A stretch of 64,000 bases of DNA from Sarcophilus harrisii (GCF_902635505.1 NC_045427.1:517413665-517477664); one strand, 5' to 3'. Positions 1-10,866 are shown, counted from the first letter of the stretch. Numbers and translations are program-made. Notes: generated from the letters alone by a model not told the origin.

Positions 1-1931
1 GAAAATTTCTCACTGTGATTCCTTGGCAAAAATGAAGTATTTTCTTGAGTCACAGAAAGGAATATTTAAGGGAAGGGTCTTGGGTTTCAGAATTTTCACA
101 CTGTTAGGGTCATGCCTCCTAGATACAACTAGATTTTTTGGCAATCAGTGAAGCAATCATTGGAGGGCAATGGAAGTTTCCATGCTGGCACCTCTCAAAT
201 GAAAAAGCACAATCTGGTCCTCCTGAGTCAAATATTCTGCATGCCATTTCTAATTTGGATAGCTGTTCTGGAAAACTTGATTAGGGCCTCGAAAACTAGA
301 ATTTTTATTGGGGACGACTGAGTTATTGCCAGTTTGTTTTTCAAGGGAGTAAACCTAATCCCAGAAATAGTTCCAGGACAGAGCTATTATGGACGCCCTT
401 GCAAAGTCTGATGGCAAATAATATGCAACAGAAACATAGAGCCAGCAGCCACCAGTATTGACTTTGGATGGGCTGCCGTAGCATTGTAAACAACTGCAGA
501 AATGATTTCTAATCTTGGCAAAACTTTTGTTTAGAGAAGGTTGGGTTCCTCCCCCTCCCCCTTGCCTTTTCAAGGTAGTTTTTATGATATATTTGCAAAA
601 ATGCTAAATTCTTATTTCTTCTTCTGAGAAACTATTCTACCCCAGGGCCAGATGAAAAGTTTTGTGTTTATTTAATGCTTATAATTTTGTAGGTTGTTGT
701 TTTAACTGTTACAGGGCTACTGAACAAATATTCCTCAATAAAAAGACCTTCGGTATCTATTAAGAGTTTGATTATACTTACATCTATAACCAGAGTGGCT
801 TTTAAGTTCTCTATTCCCTCCCACCCCAATTTATTGCATTTTAGACCTGAGAACAATAAAACTCTGCATATGGGGATCAGGAAAGCATTTTTAAAAACAC
901 CTCCAAAACCACTAGCTCATAACATCTTGGGCCAAACTTGAATGCCAGAATGGAATGATGTAACAGATTTTCTTTCTTACTGGCCCTTATAAAACAAAAT
1001 ACCAGAAAAGAAAGCCATTTGTCTGTAGGAAACTGAACATGTGACAGAGTTGTCAACTCTTGTCATATCGTTGGGGGTAATGGGATTTCTGGAGGATCTT
1101 CTGTACTCTGCAAATCTTGAGTGCAAACTGAAAATGAACCAGAAGGCTGAGCAATGCAAGAAAAAAAATCTGATGATGTTTGACCATCCAGAGGCAAAAT
1201 AAGCAGTAATCAAGACCACTGGATGAGGTGGATGGCATTTGAACCCCACACCTGCCAATTAATGAGGGTTAGAGATGGCAGAACTAAACAATGTCAGGAA
1301 TAGGGAAAGAGGAACTGGAGGAAAAATTGAGAGGAACATGAAAAAAGAAGATAAGGCACTAAATAGGATGAGGAAGGGAAGATGGGAAGGAGAGAGAGAC
1401 AGAAAGACAGAGACAGAGAGACACAGAAAGAAACACATACACATACATAGACATACACACATAGTGAGAGAGAACCAGAAATGAATGACATTAATCATGG
1501 GAGAAGGCAAGCCAGATGATGAGGAACTCTAAATTCATGTCACAGAAGGATCTCTTGAAGGAATTGAGTTGAGAGAAGAGAAGACTCTCCTTCACAGCAA
1601 CATGGTGGCTCTTTTTCAGTCCTTGGAAGGCTGTCATTTGACAGAAAGGCTAGTTTTTCTGTTTAGCCCCAGAAAGCAGAACTAGTAGGATGTAGGAACA
1701 TGCAAAAGGACAAATTTAAATTTGATATTTGGAGAAATTTCCTAGAGAACAGAGCTATCCAAAATTTATCTTAGGTTGTAGTGAGTTTCCTTCTTTGGAG
1801 ACAATCCCAAGCAAAGGCTGTATGACCATTTATTGTATAGATTGAAATGGGGATATATTCCCCCCAGGTTTGGACTCAGTGACCTCTGAGGTTCTCTCCA
1901 ATTGTGAGATTTAGTGATTATGTAAAAATTC
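1..1931. other. Unique non-coding stretch
   Basis: No recognisable gene. Open frames of 60-93 codons on both strands lack domains and overlap each other. A short purine/CA simple repeat lies at about 1388-1478. The stretch 1850-1920 ('gacctctgaggttctctcca') resembles the 3' end of a MIR-type SINE but is too degraded to call firmly. Confidence 0.6.
1388..1478. repeat. Purine-rich and CA-rich simple repeat
   Basis: The stretch runs from GAGA/GACAGA units into ACAC/ATAC units. The apparent frames here, with runs of Ser/Leu/Cys/Val on one strand and Arg/Glu/His on the other, are products of this low complexity. Confidence 0.8.
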
Positions 1932-2713
1932 AAATTATATAGCTAAACTGTGGGGACTAAGTGTGGATCACAATGTAGCATTTTTTTATTATAGCTTTTT
2001 ATTTACAAGATATATGCATGGGTAATTTTTCAGCATTGACAATTGCAAGACCTTTTGTTCCAACTTTCCCCTCCTTCCCCCCACCCTTTCCCCCAGATGT
2101 CAGGTTGACCAAGACATGTTAAATATGTTAAAGCATAAGTTAAATACAATATATGTATACATGTCCATACAGTTATTTTGCTATACAAAAAGAATCAAAC
2201 TTTTAAATAATGTACAATTAGCCTGTAAAGGAAATCAAAAGTGCAAGCGGACAAAAATAGAGGGATTGGGAATTCTATGTAGTGGTTCATAGTCATCTCC
2301 CAGAGTTCTTTTGCTGGGTGTAGCTGGTTCAATTCATTACTGCTCTATTGGAATTGATTTGGTTCATCTCATTGCTGAGGATGGCCAGGTCCATCAGAAT
2401 TGATCATCATACAGTATTACAACATAACATTTTCACTTTTTTTGTTGTTGTATGCTTGCATTTTGCTTTCCTTCTCATTTTTCCCCTTTTGATCTGATTT
2501 TTGTGTGTGTGTGCGGCATAATTGTGGAAAGATGTATAGAAAAATTGTATATGCTTAACATATACTGTACTACTTAATGTTTAGGGGAAGGAATTGGGGG
2601 AAGGGAGGGAGAAAAAAAATTGAAACATGAAGTTTTGCAGGGGTGAGTATAGAAAACTATCTATGCATATGTTTTGAAAATAAAAAGCTTTAATAAAAAA
2701 TTTATATAACTAA
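1932..2713 (+). mobile_element. Older L1 3' fragment (plus), split by a second L1
   Basis: L1 3' UTR sequence starts near 1947 ('ctgtggggactaagtgtgga') and resumes at about 2418, ending in 'catatgttttgaaaataaaa' and an A-rich tail by 2700. Imperfect 15-bp target duplications flank the whole unit (1932-1946 and 2699-2713, 'aaattatatagctaa' against 'aatttatataactaa'). The element is 5'-truncated and non-coding. Confidence 0.8.
1984..2417 (-). mobile_element. Inner L1 3' fragment (minus), nested in an older L1
   Basis: Minus-strand L1 3' end: the reversed tail 'ttattatagctttttattta' begins the unit, which runs back to the region after ORF2. It interrupts the plus-strand L1. Host-L1 sequence is repeated on both sides ('cacaatgtagcatttt' at about 1970-1985 and 'tacaacataacatttt' at about 2418-2433), as expected of a diverged target-site duplication. 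Confidence 0.8.
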
Positions 2714-2754
2714 GTCTGCTTTCAGAATAACTAGCCTGCATGGAGGGAGATATA

Positions 2755-3835
2755 CAGTAATTATAACTATGAAAAATTAGAAAAAATTTCTTTGATAAAA
2801 GCCTAATTTCTCAGATATATAAAGAGCTGAGTCAAATTTATAAGACTATAAGTCATTCCCCAATTGATACATGGTCAAAGGGTAGGAACAGGCAGTTTTC
2901 AGATGAAGTAATCAAAGATATCTATAGTCACATAAAAAAATGCTTTAGATCACTATTGATTAGAGAAATGAAAATTAAAACAATTCTGAAGTACCATCAT
3001 TCATCTGTCAGATAGGTTAACATGGTAGAAAAGAAAAATGACAGATGTTGGAGGGAATGTGGGGAAAATTGATTCAACCATTCTGGAGAGAAATTTGGAA
3101 GTATGTCCAAAGGGTGATAAAACTGCATATCCTTTGGTACAGCAATAACATTACTAGGTCTGCATCTCAAAGAGATCAAAAACAAAAAGGAAAAAGACCT
3201 ATGTATATGAAAATATTTATAGCAGTTCTTTTTGAGATGGCAAAAAATTGGAAATTGAGGGGATGCCCATCAACTGGGGAATGGCTGAATGTATGTTGTG
3301 ATGTATGATTGTGGTGAAATACCATTGTGCTATAAAAAATGATGAGCAAGATCGTAGAAAATTCTGGACTTAAATGAACTGATGCAAAGTGAAATGAACA
3401 GAACCAGGAGAATATTGTACACAACAACAACAATATTGTATGATGATCTAGCTTTTCTCAACAATACAAAGATCCAAGACAATTCTGAAGGACTCATGAT
3501 GAAAAATGCTGTCCACCTCCAGAGGAAAAAAATTAGTGGATTCTGAATATAAATCGAAGCATACTTTTTTTAAAACTTTATTTTTGTTTCTTTTTTTCTG
3601 GTTTGTGTTTTCTTTCACAACATGACTAATTTAGAAATATGTTTTGCATGACTGCACATGTATAACCTATATCAAATTGCTTGCTTTTTCAAGGAAGAAA
3701 GAAAGGAGGAGGGGAGAGACAGAGAGGGAGGCAGAAAATTTGGAACTCAAAATTTTTAAAAACAAATGTTAAAAATGGTTTTTTACATGTAATTGAAAAA
3801 AAATTAAATGGAATAAAAAATACTTAAAAATTTAA
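2755..3835 (+). mobile_element. L1 3' portion, older subfamily (plus)
   Basis: Covers the end of ORF2 and the 3' UTR. The C-terminal signature is visible in translation around 3215-3300 (FIAVLFEMAKNWKLRGCPST, like the L1 'CPS..W' end). It ends with the older 3' type ('catgactgcacatgtataac', then A-rich sequence). A short internal stretch is missing near 3065. Not intact. Confidence 0.85.
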
Positions 3836-3997
3836 AAACCCATAACTATGCAGAAAGCTGTTAAAAATAATTTTAATTCGTAACCTATATGTTCTTCACC
3901 CTTCACCATCCTGCTCTACCCCTGCCCCCTAACCTACTTTCAGAAACAAAGAGCCACAAGACTCCCTTCTATCCAAACACTGTCTGAGAGCCTTAGT

Positions 3998-4150
3998 TCA
4001 GTTTGAGGTATAAGTGACTGATGTTACAGATAAGGAAGCTGAGACCCATTCAGTGACTTGCCCGGAGTAATACAGACAGTACGCATCTGAGGCAGGGTTA
4101 GGATCCTGGTTCTCCTCCCTCCTCTCAGTTCTGCACCCACTGCACAGCTT
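3998..4150 (-). mobile_element. MIR-type SINE (minus)
   Basis: Shows the reverse of the SINE core: 'tacagataaggaagctgaga', then 'gtgacttgcccggagtaata', then 'tctgaggcagggttaggatc'. The position of 'aaactgaggc'-like and 'acttgccc' motifs is typical of MIR/CORE-SINEs. Degraded ends. Confidence 0.75.
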
Positions 4151-4879
4151 TGGGTTCTCAGTTTCACCTCCTCGCCAGTGCAACTAAATCATGGTATGGA
4201 AAAGAGAATGCAGTTTTCTCAAAAGGCCTTAATCTCCAACATAACCAGGTTCCAACTTCTGTCCCCCTTCTCCCACCTTCCCAGCTCCCCAATGTCTGTT
4301 TTCTCCAGGAGGAGGAAACAGGAGAGAAAATTCCTTAGTTCAATTGCTTCTGCACACTCCCCGAATGTCTCTGCTCCCCTGCTGGGCAATCTGCGGGATC
4401 TGGAAGGGGCATTAGGGGACTTGGCACAGTTTACTGAGCGTTAAGAGAAGGACTGTGAGCAGCCTATGCTGAGAGCTGCAGCAACCAAGATGTTTTAAGT
4501 GCGCTGGAATGTCTAGCCGGCAGGACTGCACTTTGTTCTGCCCAGAGAGGGGTGGGAGTTGGAGGTGGAGTCCTGGAGGGGGGTGGCGGTGGAGGCTGGG
4601 GAACGCACTGGGACTTGGAGGCCATCCAGCATTCCATCTGGCTGACCGCCTCTGCCCAGCTCAAGCTGCATTCCTAAAGAGCTGGCTCTGGGAGAAGGAG
4701 GAGGCTGTCCCAGAATCCCTGAATCTCAGAGGGCTCTTGCAAGAGTCAGCTTACTGCATCCCCCCAGCATCCGGGATAATGGTTGTCCCTCTACCTGAAT
4801 ACCTGCAGGGAGGGTGAACCACTACCTTTGGAGGCAGACCCTTCTTCCAGTTTAGGGAATCTCAACTTTTTCTGTGTCA
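4151..4879. other. GC-richer unique stretch, no gene supported
   Basis: G/C-rich compared with its neighbours. A 102-codon plus frame (4509-4817) and a 66-codon minus frame overlap each other; both are compositionally biased (Gly/Trp or Pro/Thr runs) and carry no domain. It could be an old exon or regulatory DNA, but nothing in the sequence decides this. Confidence 0.5.
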
Positions 4880-5033
4880 GATATTACTATTATTCCTATT
4901 TTACAGATGAGGAAACTGAGGCAGATAGAGATTAAGTGATTTGTCCTGGGATAGATAGTGAATATCTGATTTTGTATTTGAACTCAGATCTTCCTGTTTT
5001 CAGATCCAGTACTGTATCACCTAGCTGCCCTTT
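4880..5033 (-). mobile_element. MAR1/MIR-type SINE (minus)
   Basis: Reverse-oriented tRNA-derived SINE: 'ttacagatgaggaaactgag', 'ttaagtgatttgtcctggga', then 'cacctagctgccc', which is the reverse of the 'gggcagctaggtg' start. Confidence 0.85.
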
Positions 5034-5035
5034 TA

Positions 5036-5230
5036 ATGCCCTCATTTAATTCTCACCACTGTGTAAAATAGATGTTGTTATTATCCTTGTCTTACATACA
5101 TGGAAGCCGAGGTTCAGAAATGTTGCCAAAGGTCATGCAAAGCCAGTAAGTGTCAGAGGAAAGATTAAAACCTCCTGTTTTCTGAGTCCAAATCCAGTGC
5201 TCCACTAGTGCTCCACTCTATTGTCACCTC
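5036..5230 (-). mobile_element. MIR SINE (minus)
   Basis: A second minus-oriented SINE directly abuts the first. It shows 'catttaattctcaccactgt', 'tggaagccgaggttcagaaa', 'aaggtcatgcaaagccagta' and 'cagtgctccac', all MIR landmarks in reverse order. Confidence 0.75.
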
Positions 5231-5299
5231 CTGAGCCCTTAGCTACTTCCACTTTTCACAGAAAATACATCGTATTTACTTTTGTGCACAATTGCCTGG

Positions 5300-5392
5300 A
5301 CTCCTATGGATACCAGACTATACGTTCCTTGAGGGCAGGCTCTGTTTCAAGTCTGTCTTTAAGTTCCCAATAACAAACATACTTAATAAAAA
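5300..5392 (+). mobile_element. L2 LINE 3' end (plus)
   Basis: Carries the L2 3' signature 'gttccttgagggcaggctct', followed by a degraded 'cttaataaa' end. Only the terminal 90 bp or so survives. Confidence 0.55.
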
Positions 5393-5610
5393 CTGACAAA
5401 TATTGAACAATGCACTGGGTAATGTGTATTCCCTCTTCCGGAAGGAAAGACATAAACCGAAGCAAAATATAGGGTGTGGACACATTCCTGCCCTGGGAGG
5501 GAAGAAAACAGAGGAGGACGGATGGAATTGGAAGAGGAAATACTTTAGCTTAAGGAAACAGCCATAACCTTCACAATGAAATCTCTTGGTTCTCTTTCTA
5601 CCCTGTGTTT

Positions 5611-5658
5611 TCTTTCTTTCTTTCTTTCTTTTCTTTTTTTTTTTTTTTTTTTTTTTTT
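5611..5658. repeat. CTTT repeat followed by a T-tract
   Basis: A few CTTT units run into an uninterrupted T run of about 25. Possibly the reversed poly(A) of an unrecognised retroposon. Confidence 0.9.
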
Positions 5659-5690
5659 GGCATAAAAGGGATGTTAGGAATCTCGATTAC

Positions 5691-5691
<1 letters not shown>

Positions 5692-5737
<46 letters not shown>
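5692..5737. repeat. (TC)n microsatellite
   Basis: About 22 near-perfect TC dinucleotides follow the upstream T-tract within 40 bp. Confidence 0.95.
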
Positions 5738-5744
<7 letters not shown>

Positions 5745-5994
5745 CATGTTTAAATATTCTTCTGATGTCTTACTTACATAACATTCATATCCAAATATAT
5801 CCTTCACTCTTTCCCTCAAGTAATCCTTTATAACAAAGATATTAAAAGAAATAGAAAAAAAAAAAAGGCACAAGCTTCCTCATTTTTACAGGTGAGAAAA
5901 CTGAAATTGGAGAAGTTACTTGATCTTTGCCCACCCCTTTACTGTGTCTTTTTTAAAATTTTTCATCTTCCTCACTCTTCTTGCCCCCATTCCT

Positions 5995-7176
5995 CTCTGA
6001 GGTACCACTTATCAGATAGACTAATATGACCGAAAAGGAAATTGACAAATGTTGGAAGAATTGCAAAAAAGTAGGGACACCCATCAATGTATTGTTGATA
6101 GAGTTGTGAGCTGATCCAGCCATTCTGAAGAAAATTGGGAGCTATGCCCAGAAGGCTATAAAACTACATAATCCTTTGACCCAGCAATACCACTACTAGG
6201 TCTTAGTCCCAATGAGATTAAAGAAAGAGGAAAAAAATCTATATGTATAAGAATATTTATAGTAGCTCTTTTTTGTGATGGCAAAGAAATGGAAATTAAA
6301 GGAATGCCTGCTGAAGAAACTGAGCCAGGATCAAGATTGGAGAGTATTTAATAATTTATTTAATGGGAGAGATTTACTGGGACCAAATGGATTCATGGTT
6401 TGGTCTCAGGGCTGAATGAGACCATCGTCTCCAGGAATCCAGCAAACAGTCAGAGTTTTCAATGACCTGTATACACATGGCTCAGACTCAGGGGGTAGAA
6501 TGAGGCAGGGGCGGAGTTAGGGTGCTGAGAGCAGGAACGGGGCTCTGACAATCTGGTTCTGACAGGGTGAGGGGAGGCATGAGGAACACTGGAGATGGGG
6601 AGAGACATCTTGATAAGATAGAATATCAGATAGCTTGGGATGGGGAGAGGCATTCTGATATTCTAAAACATATGATCTTTTATCCTTATCAAGTATTCTG
6701 ATAAAGAGGGAGGGAGGTTTTGCAGGACTGAGCTTTGAGAAGCAGGGAAACTGAGTCAGGACTGGGTCAGGATAATTAAGGAAACTGAGAACTGTGGCAT
6801 AACAATATGACTGTCATGAAATATATAAGAAATGATGAGCAGGATGATTTCAGAAAAACCTGGAAAGACCTATACGAATTGCTGCAGAAGAAGTGAGCAG
6901 AAGTAGAAGGACATTGTGCACAACAGCAAATATGTTCAACTGTGAATGACTTAGCTCTTGTTAGCAATACAATGACCCAAGACAATTCTGAAGATTAAAA
7001 TTGTCATCTATCTTCAGACAAAGAACCGATGGAGTCTGCATGAAGATTGAAGCGTACTAATTTTTTATTTTATTATTCTTAGTTTGTTGGGTTTATCTGT
7101 TGTTTTTTGTCTGCATTTTCTTTTGCAGCATGGCTAATAGAAATAGATTTTGCATGACCACAGATGAATAACTCTG
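5995..7176 (+). mobile_element. L1 3' portion, older subfamily (plus), split by an LTR
   Basis: ORF2-end and 3' UTR sequence from 5995 ('gaggtaccacttatcagata'), through 'gtgagctgatccagccattc', to 6308. It resumes at about 6770 and runs to 'gattttgcatgaccacagat' near 7165. The break at 6309-6769 is filled by an unrelated LTR-like unit. Degraded, no intact frame. Confidence 0.8.
6309..6769 (-). mobile_element. Probable solo LTR (minus) inserted in an L1
   Basis: A 461-bp unit foreign to the surrounding L1, beginning TG and ending CA on the plus strand. Read on the minus strand it starts 'tgacccagtcctgactcag' and has a polyadenylation-like 'attaaataaa' about 45 bp before its end ('cttcagca'). 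These are LTR traits. No clear target duplication was found and the family is not identified. A fossil with no coding capacity. Confidence 0.55.
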
Positions 7177-7192
7177 ATGTGGATGATGTAGA

Positions 7193-7310
7193 CACCAGAT
7201 GATGGTAGGCACCAAAAGTTGGGATTTGGTCATGTAAAGAATTCCCAATGGCCATTCTCTTTGGCAAAAGGTTGTCTCTAATACTCTTTTTCTTAGTGGT
7301 CTCAACCACA
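7193..7310 (-). mobile_element. LTR end fragment with leader (minus)
   Basis: The sequence 'ggccattctctttggcaaaa' and 'ggcaccaaaagttgggattt' matches the LTR end at 22985-23100. On the minus strand the LTR end is followed by a 'tttggtgcc' stretch resembling a primer-binding site. A short fossil piece, unable to code. Confidence 0.6.
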
Positions 7311-7410
7311 AGCATTTATTAAAAACCTACTATGTGCTAAGTGCTAGAGAGACAAAAAGCAAAAGACAGTCCCTGCTCTCAACAGACCATACAATCTAAT
7401 GAGATGTCAT
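7311..7410 (+). mobile_element. Ancient mammal-wide repeat, 'tactatgtgcta' type
   Basis: Contains 'catttattaaaaacctacta', 'tgtgctaagtgctagagaga' and 'cagtccctgctctcaacaga'. This arrangement (tactatgtgcc...ggcactgtgctaagc...cagtccctg...ctcaaggagct) is repeated several times in the window, so it is an interspersed repeat. I cannot name the family safely. Confidence 0.6.
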
Positions 7411-7559
7411 ATACTTCCATGACTTTAATGATTAGTTCAATGCAGGCATTTCCCAAGTCTCTATCTTCAGCTCCAACCTCTCCCTCAAGATTCTAGGCTT
7501 GAATTCCCAGATTTTTCTATATTTTCCAAGAGGTTAGATTTTTCTCCCCTTGTGTCTCC

Positions 7560-8035
7560 CTCCTTCCCCATTTCTCACTATTAAAGTATCCAAATCAACA
7601 TCATTCTCTTTTCCTCCCAAGTTGTCTTTTTTACCTAGTTTTTTTCTTTGAGGGTACCCACTCAGGCACACAACAATGGAATCATCCCCAACTTTTTCCT
7701 CTCATCTTCCTTATCACATTTAATTGTTGGCCAGGCTTCTTCTTTGACAATCATTCTGATTCATTGCCTTCTGTCAACTTCCACTGTGACTATGTTAGTA
7801 GTAACTCCCCTAGGTTACTGTAATAGTCTAACCAGTCTTCCTGATTTCCACCTTGCCAATTCTCCCTAATCCATCATGTATTATACCACTGCCCACTCAT
7901 CAAGACACTCCTTTACTCAAAAACCCTCAGCGGCTCCCCATTACCAACAAATGAAGAATTTAAACTTCTCCTGCTGCATTCAAAGTTCTCCAAAATCTGG
8001 ATCCTATCTCTCCTTTCAATTTTATGAGTCACTAA
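7560..8035 (+). mobile_element. L2 LINE 3' region (plus)
   Basis: The stretch 'cagcggctccccattaccaa' followed by 'ttcaaagttctccaaaatct' corresponds to the conserved L2 block 'gtggctccccattgcctaca...ttcaaggccctccacaatct'. The upstream part of the 3' region is poorly preserved. The two open frames here (69-73 codons) are incidental. Confidence 0.65.
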
Positions 8036-8049
8036 AAACAAACAAAAAA

Positions 8050-8195
8050 AAACCACTGGCTTTGGGACTTGTGGGCTTTGGTTAAAATCCAAGATCTCCT
8101 ATTTAATATTTGGGCGATCTTCCCCTCTCTAGACTTTAGTCTCTTACTATATAAAATGAAGGGGCTGGCCTAGATTATGGGAAGGGGCCACTAAA
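8050..8195 (+). mobile_element. MIR-type SINE (plus)
   Basis: Shows 'tttgggacttgtgggctttg', 'cgatcttcccctctctagac' and 'ctatataaaatgaaggggct', in the order expected of a degraded MIR-like SINE. Confidence 0.55.
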
Positions 8196-8217
8196 CCCTA
8201 TATAAGGATTGCTCTGG

Positions 8218-8485
8218 TGATGTATTGACTTGTTCATAGTTGTGTCCCACTCTATATGACCCCTTGGACTTCATCCACAGGGTTTTCTTCACAAATATAT
8301 TGGAATGGTCTGCCATTTCCTTCTTCAATGTGTCCCCATTTTACAGAGGAGAAAACTGAAACAAATTGATTAAGTGACTGGTCCAGGGTTACACAGCCAG
8401 CAAGTGTGTGGGACTGGATTTGAGCTCAGATCTTCTGAACTCCAGACCTCAGTGCGCTTATCCACTGCACCACCTAGCTGGCCAT
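8218..8485 (-). mobile_element. WSINE1-like SINE, nearly full length (minus)
   Basis: Reverse-oriented: the RTE-like tail region ('gaatggtctgccatttcctt'), 'ttacagaggagaaaactgaa', 'gtgactggtccagggttaca' and the tRNA-like head reversed ('ccactgcaccacctagctgg'). About 265 bp, close to full length. Confidence 0.85.
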
Positions 8486-8569
8486 ATATTAACTAAGAAA
8501 ACTGCATAGTGACATCTATGTTGTATTTTTTATCAATTTTGTTAAATATTAATTGTCCTTTAATCTGAT

Positions 8570-8655
8570 GGGCTGCACTGAGGCCTCTCTAGATGTTTGA
8601 TACCTCCAGCTTAGATGATCTCTGAGGTCCTGCTCCATATTCTACAAGTTATGGT
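8570..8655 (+). mobile_element. MIR-type SINE tail fragment (plus)
   Basis: Contains 'gatgatctctgaggtcctgc' and 'tccatattctacaagttatg', which match the MIR/MIR3 3' motif 'gatgacctctgaggtccctt...ctctaaatctatga'. Confidence 0.5.
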
Positions 8656-8993
8656 CTCTCATTTCTGTCTTTCCAAAATTTCCTGTTGCAGTTAAATTGG
8701 ACTACTACTATTTACTTCCCCCTCCTCCCTCATATTCACCCCCACCTCCTAACCAACCTATTCTCTCTCAGCTTTCATGCTTTTGTCCACAACAAAGGCC
8801 TGAAATCAAAAGCCAACTTAAATATTTCCTAATGTTCCAGTAGTATTTTTCTATAGTGGAGTTGCCCAGGATCCAAAACCCATTAGGAACAGGAGAGCTC
8901 TCCAGTCTTCGGGAAATATAGTCTCTCCCTAACTCCCCTTGTTAACCTCCACTCCTCATTGCTGTAGAGTACCATTGCTCCTGCTGGAAAGCT

Positions 8994-9226
8994 GGGGGTC
9001 AAGGTGGATAGAGTACCAGGCCTGGAGTCAGGAAGTCTCGTCTTCCTAAATTCAAATCCAGACTCAGACACTTACTAGATTTGTGAGCCTGAGTAAGTCA
9101 CTTCACCCTGCTTGCCTCAGTTTCCTCGGTAAAATGAGACAGAGAAGGAAATGGCAAACCAGTCCAGTGTCTTTGCCAAGAAAACTCCAAATGGGGTCAT
9201 GACTGAGAATTGACTGAACAACAACA
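8994..9226 (+). mobile_element. WSINE1-like SINE (plus)
   Basis: Shows 'aggcctggagtcaggaagtc', 'cacttactagatttgtgagc', 'gaaggaaatggcaaaccagt' and 'aatggggtcatgactgagaa', ending in 'aacaacaac'. All landmarks are in order. A 62-codon frame across it is a SINE artefact. Confidence 0.9.
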
Positions 9227-9439
9227 TTTCACTATGTTCAAACATCACCTTTGCTTCCCCTCTGCTGTTTCCAGGACATTCCTGCTCAAGAGTAAGGCAT
9301 TTCTAGTGACTTAGCTGTCCCTCTCTGGACCCTCTTCCAGACTTTCTCTGAAGCACTGCCTTGCTCTCTCCCATGGAGAGCCCAGGTTTTGTGGTTGTGT
9401 AGATACATACTTCCCATCCCAGGGAAGTAGACTGTATCA

Positions 9440-9545
9440 AAACTTTGGAGGGCCCTTGAAAGCTAGGATATGGACTTTATATTTTTTGTGGGGAGGCAGT
9501 AGGGAGCCACTGAAAGTTTTTTGAGTAAAAAAGTCACATGATCAG
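9440..9545 (+). mobile_element. Ancient mammal-wide repeat, 'ggagccactgaaag' type
   Basis: The sequence 'gagggcccttgaaagctagg' with 'ggactttatatt', 'agggagccactgaaagtttt' and 'agtcacatgatcagg' recurs in related form near 39845-39930. It is an old interspersed repeat whose family I cannot name confidently. Confidence 0.5.
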
Positions 9546-9660
9546 GGCAACCAGTGCATTGAGTACTGGCCCTGGAAACAGGAGAACCTGAGTTCAAATG
9601 CAGCCTCAAACACAACACTTAGTGGCTGTGTGACCAGGCAACTTAACCCCAATTGCCTCC
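9546..9660 (+). mobile_element. WSINE1-like SINE, 5' part (plus)
   Basis: Head of a tRNA-derived SINE ('gggcaaccagtgcattgagt', 'gaacctgagttcaaatgcag', 'ggctgtgtgaccaggcaact', ending 'aattgcctcc'). It abuts the first copy of the 146-bp duplication. Confidence 0.85.
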
Positions 9661-9802
9661 ACCACTTGTTAGTTAAATTTTAATTTTATTTACCTTAATA
9701 TATAAAAATAATGTCCTTTATGAGTGAATATAGTAAATGATCACCTGAAAAGGAGAGAAGAGAACAGGAGAGAAGGAAAAGAAGAAATAAAAGAGAAGAG
9801 AG
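9657..9802 (+). repeat. Local direct duplication 1, copy A
   Basis: About 146 bp matching 10867-11012 with three differences by eye (about 98% identical). It begins 'ctccaccacttgttagttaa' and ends inside the GA-rich tract. It is not a repeat family I recognise. Confidence 0.9.
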
Positions 9803-9870
9803 GAAAGGGAAGAGGGAAAAGGAGGCAGAGAAGGGAGGGGAGAGGAGGGAAGGAGAGGAAGAAGAGATTC
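9752..9870 (+). repeat. GA-rich polypurine tract
   Basis: A nearly pure purine run (GAGAAG/GGAAAG units) of about 115 bp. The 81-codon plus frame and the minus Leu/Phe/Ser-rich frames here are compositional artefacts. Confidence 0.85.
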
Positions 9871-9959
9871 TTTGGGTGCATACCCAAAGGAAATATGCTG
9901 CCAACACCCATACCTGGAATGGAATCCCTGCTCTGTCTACTGAAATTGCTCCCTTCCTT

Positions 9960-10299
9960 CAAGGTGTAATTTAGGTATCATCTAACTTCTTCCTCCCTGC
10001 CCCCTCTGCCAGATGAAAACAATCTCTCCCTTCTCAGATTTCTCAAAGGATTTTGGACTTTGGACCTCACCTTTGCTAATCACTGTTTCCATTAAACCAA
10101 AATTATTTGTGTAAGCAGTCCTTTTAAAATCCCTCCATTACAATGTGAGCTGGTAAAAAGGGAGTTTGGAAGCTACCTTAATAGGGAGCTGCTGGTTCTA
10201 AAACAAATTACCCCAAAATTTTGTAATGGGGAGAATCTTAAATCAGCATCAGGAGCAGCTTTAAAAAGGGATAAAAATCACAAGAAAATTTTTGAATGA
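9960..10299. other. Unique stretch, nothing recognised
   Basis: AT-rich non-repetitive sequence between a polypurine tract and an old repeat. No gene or site is recognised. Confidence 0.5.
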
Positions 10300-10445
10300 A
10301 TGAATTTAAAAAGTACATATTAAGTATTGAATCTGGGTAGAGGATTGTGCTAAGTGTTGGGGATACAACTAGAAAAGGAAGACAATCTTTGAGTTTAAAG
10401 AGCTCACATTCTAATTGAGGATACAACATATATAATATAGAGGAG
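10300..10445 (+). mobile_element. Ancient repeat, 'tactatgtgcta' type
   Basis: The sequence 'ggattgtgctaagtgttggg' then 'gatacaactag' and 'gagctcacattctaattgag' matches the same old repeat seen at 7311-7410 and 29870-29945. Confidence 0.55.
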
Positions 10446-10866
10446 GTCTCCCTGGCAAGCCAGTTGGAAGATCCCACAATCTTAGGGTGAAGCAACAAAG
10501 CAGATGGTCCTGTTTCTTCTTCAATGGCATTTCCATCAATAAAATCCTATCATTTTCTAGTGTTGAACCATTTGACAGTACCAAGGACTGTGGGGACCAG
10601 GATTTTTCTTTTCTGGGTCTGAAGATGAATCATCTTCACAGGGGCTGCTTTCCAAGAAGAGGGATGTGGGCATTGTGCTGAAAGCATTGCCATTCCCAGC
10701 ACTCTTAGATTTAGAGTACTGGGTTGCCTCCTTTGGGATTTAAGGAGAGATGGTGTTTAAAGCAATGGGGATGGTTTATATACTTGCCACAAAGATTGCC
10801 TCTTTTTTCTCCTCAAGACCTTCTGCTTTGGCTACCTTTACTTATCAACTCTTCAGGAGCACTTAA
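10446..10866. other. Unique stretch, no gene supported
   Basis: Holds a 64-codon frame (10487-10681) without a domain. No repeat recognised. Confidence 0.5.

Noticed and set aside
1259-1510. 83-codon hydrophobic, Cys-rich frame resembling a membrane peptide
   Set aside because: A translation of the CA/GA simple repeat on the opposite strand.
1984-2700. L1 5' inversion (twin priming)
   Set aside because: Both arms carry their own L1 3' ends and tails, so two separate insertions explain it better.
4509-4817. 102-codon plus frame in a GC-rich stretch
   Set aside because: Composition-driven (Gly/Trp-rich start), no domain, and overlapped by a minus frame; no splice-site or conservation evidence.
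5692-5737. CRISPR-like or other spaced repeat array
   Set aside because: A plain TC microsatellite; no spacer structure anywhere in the window.
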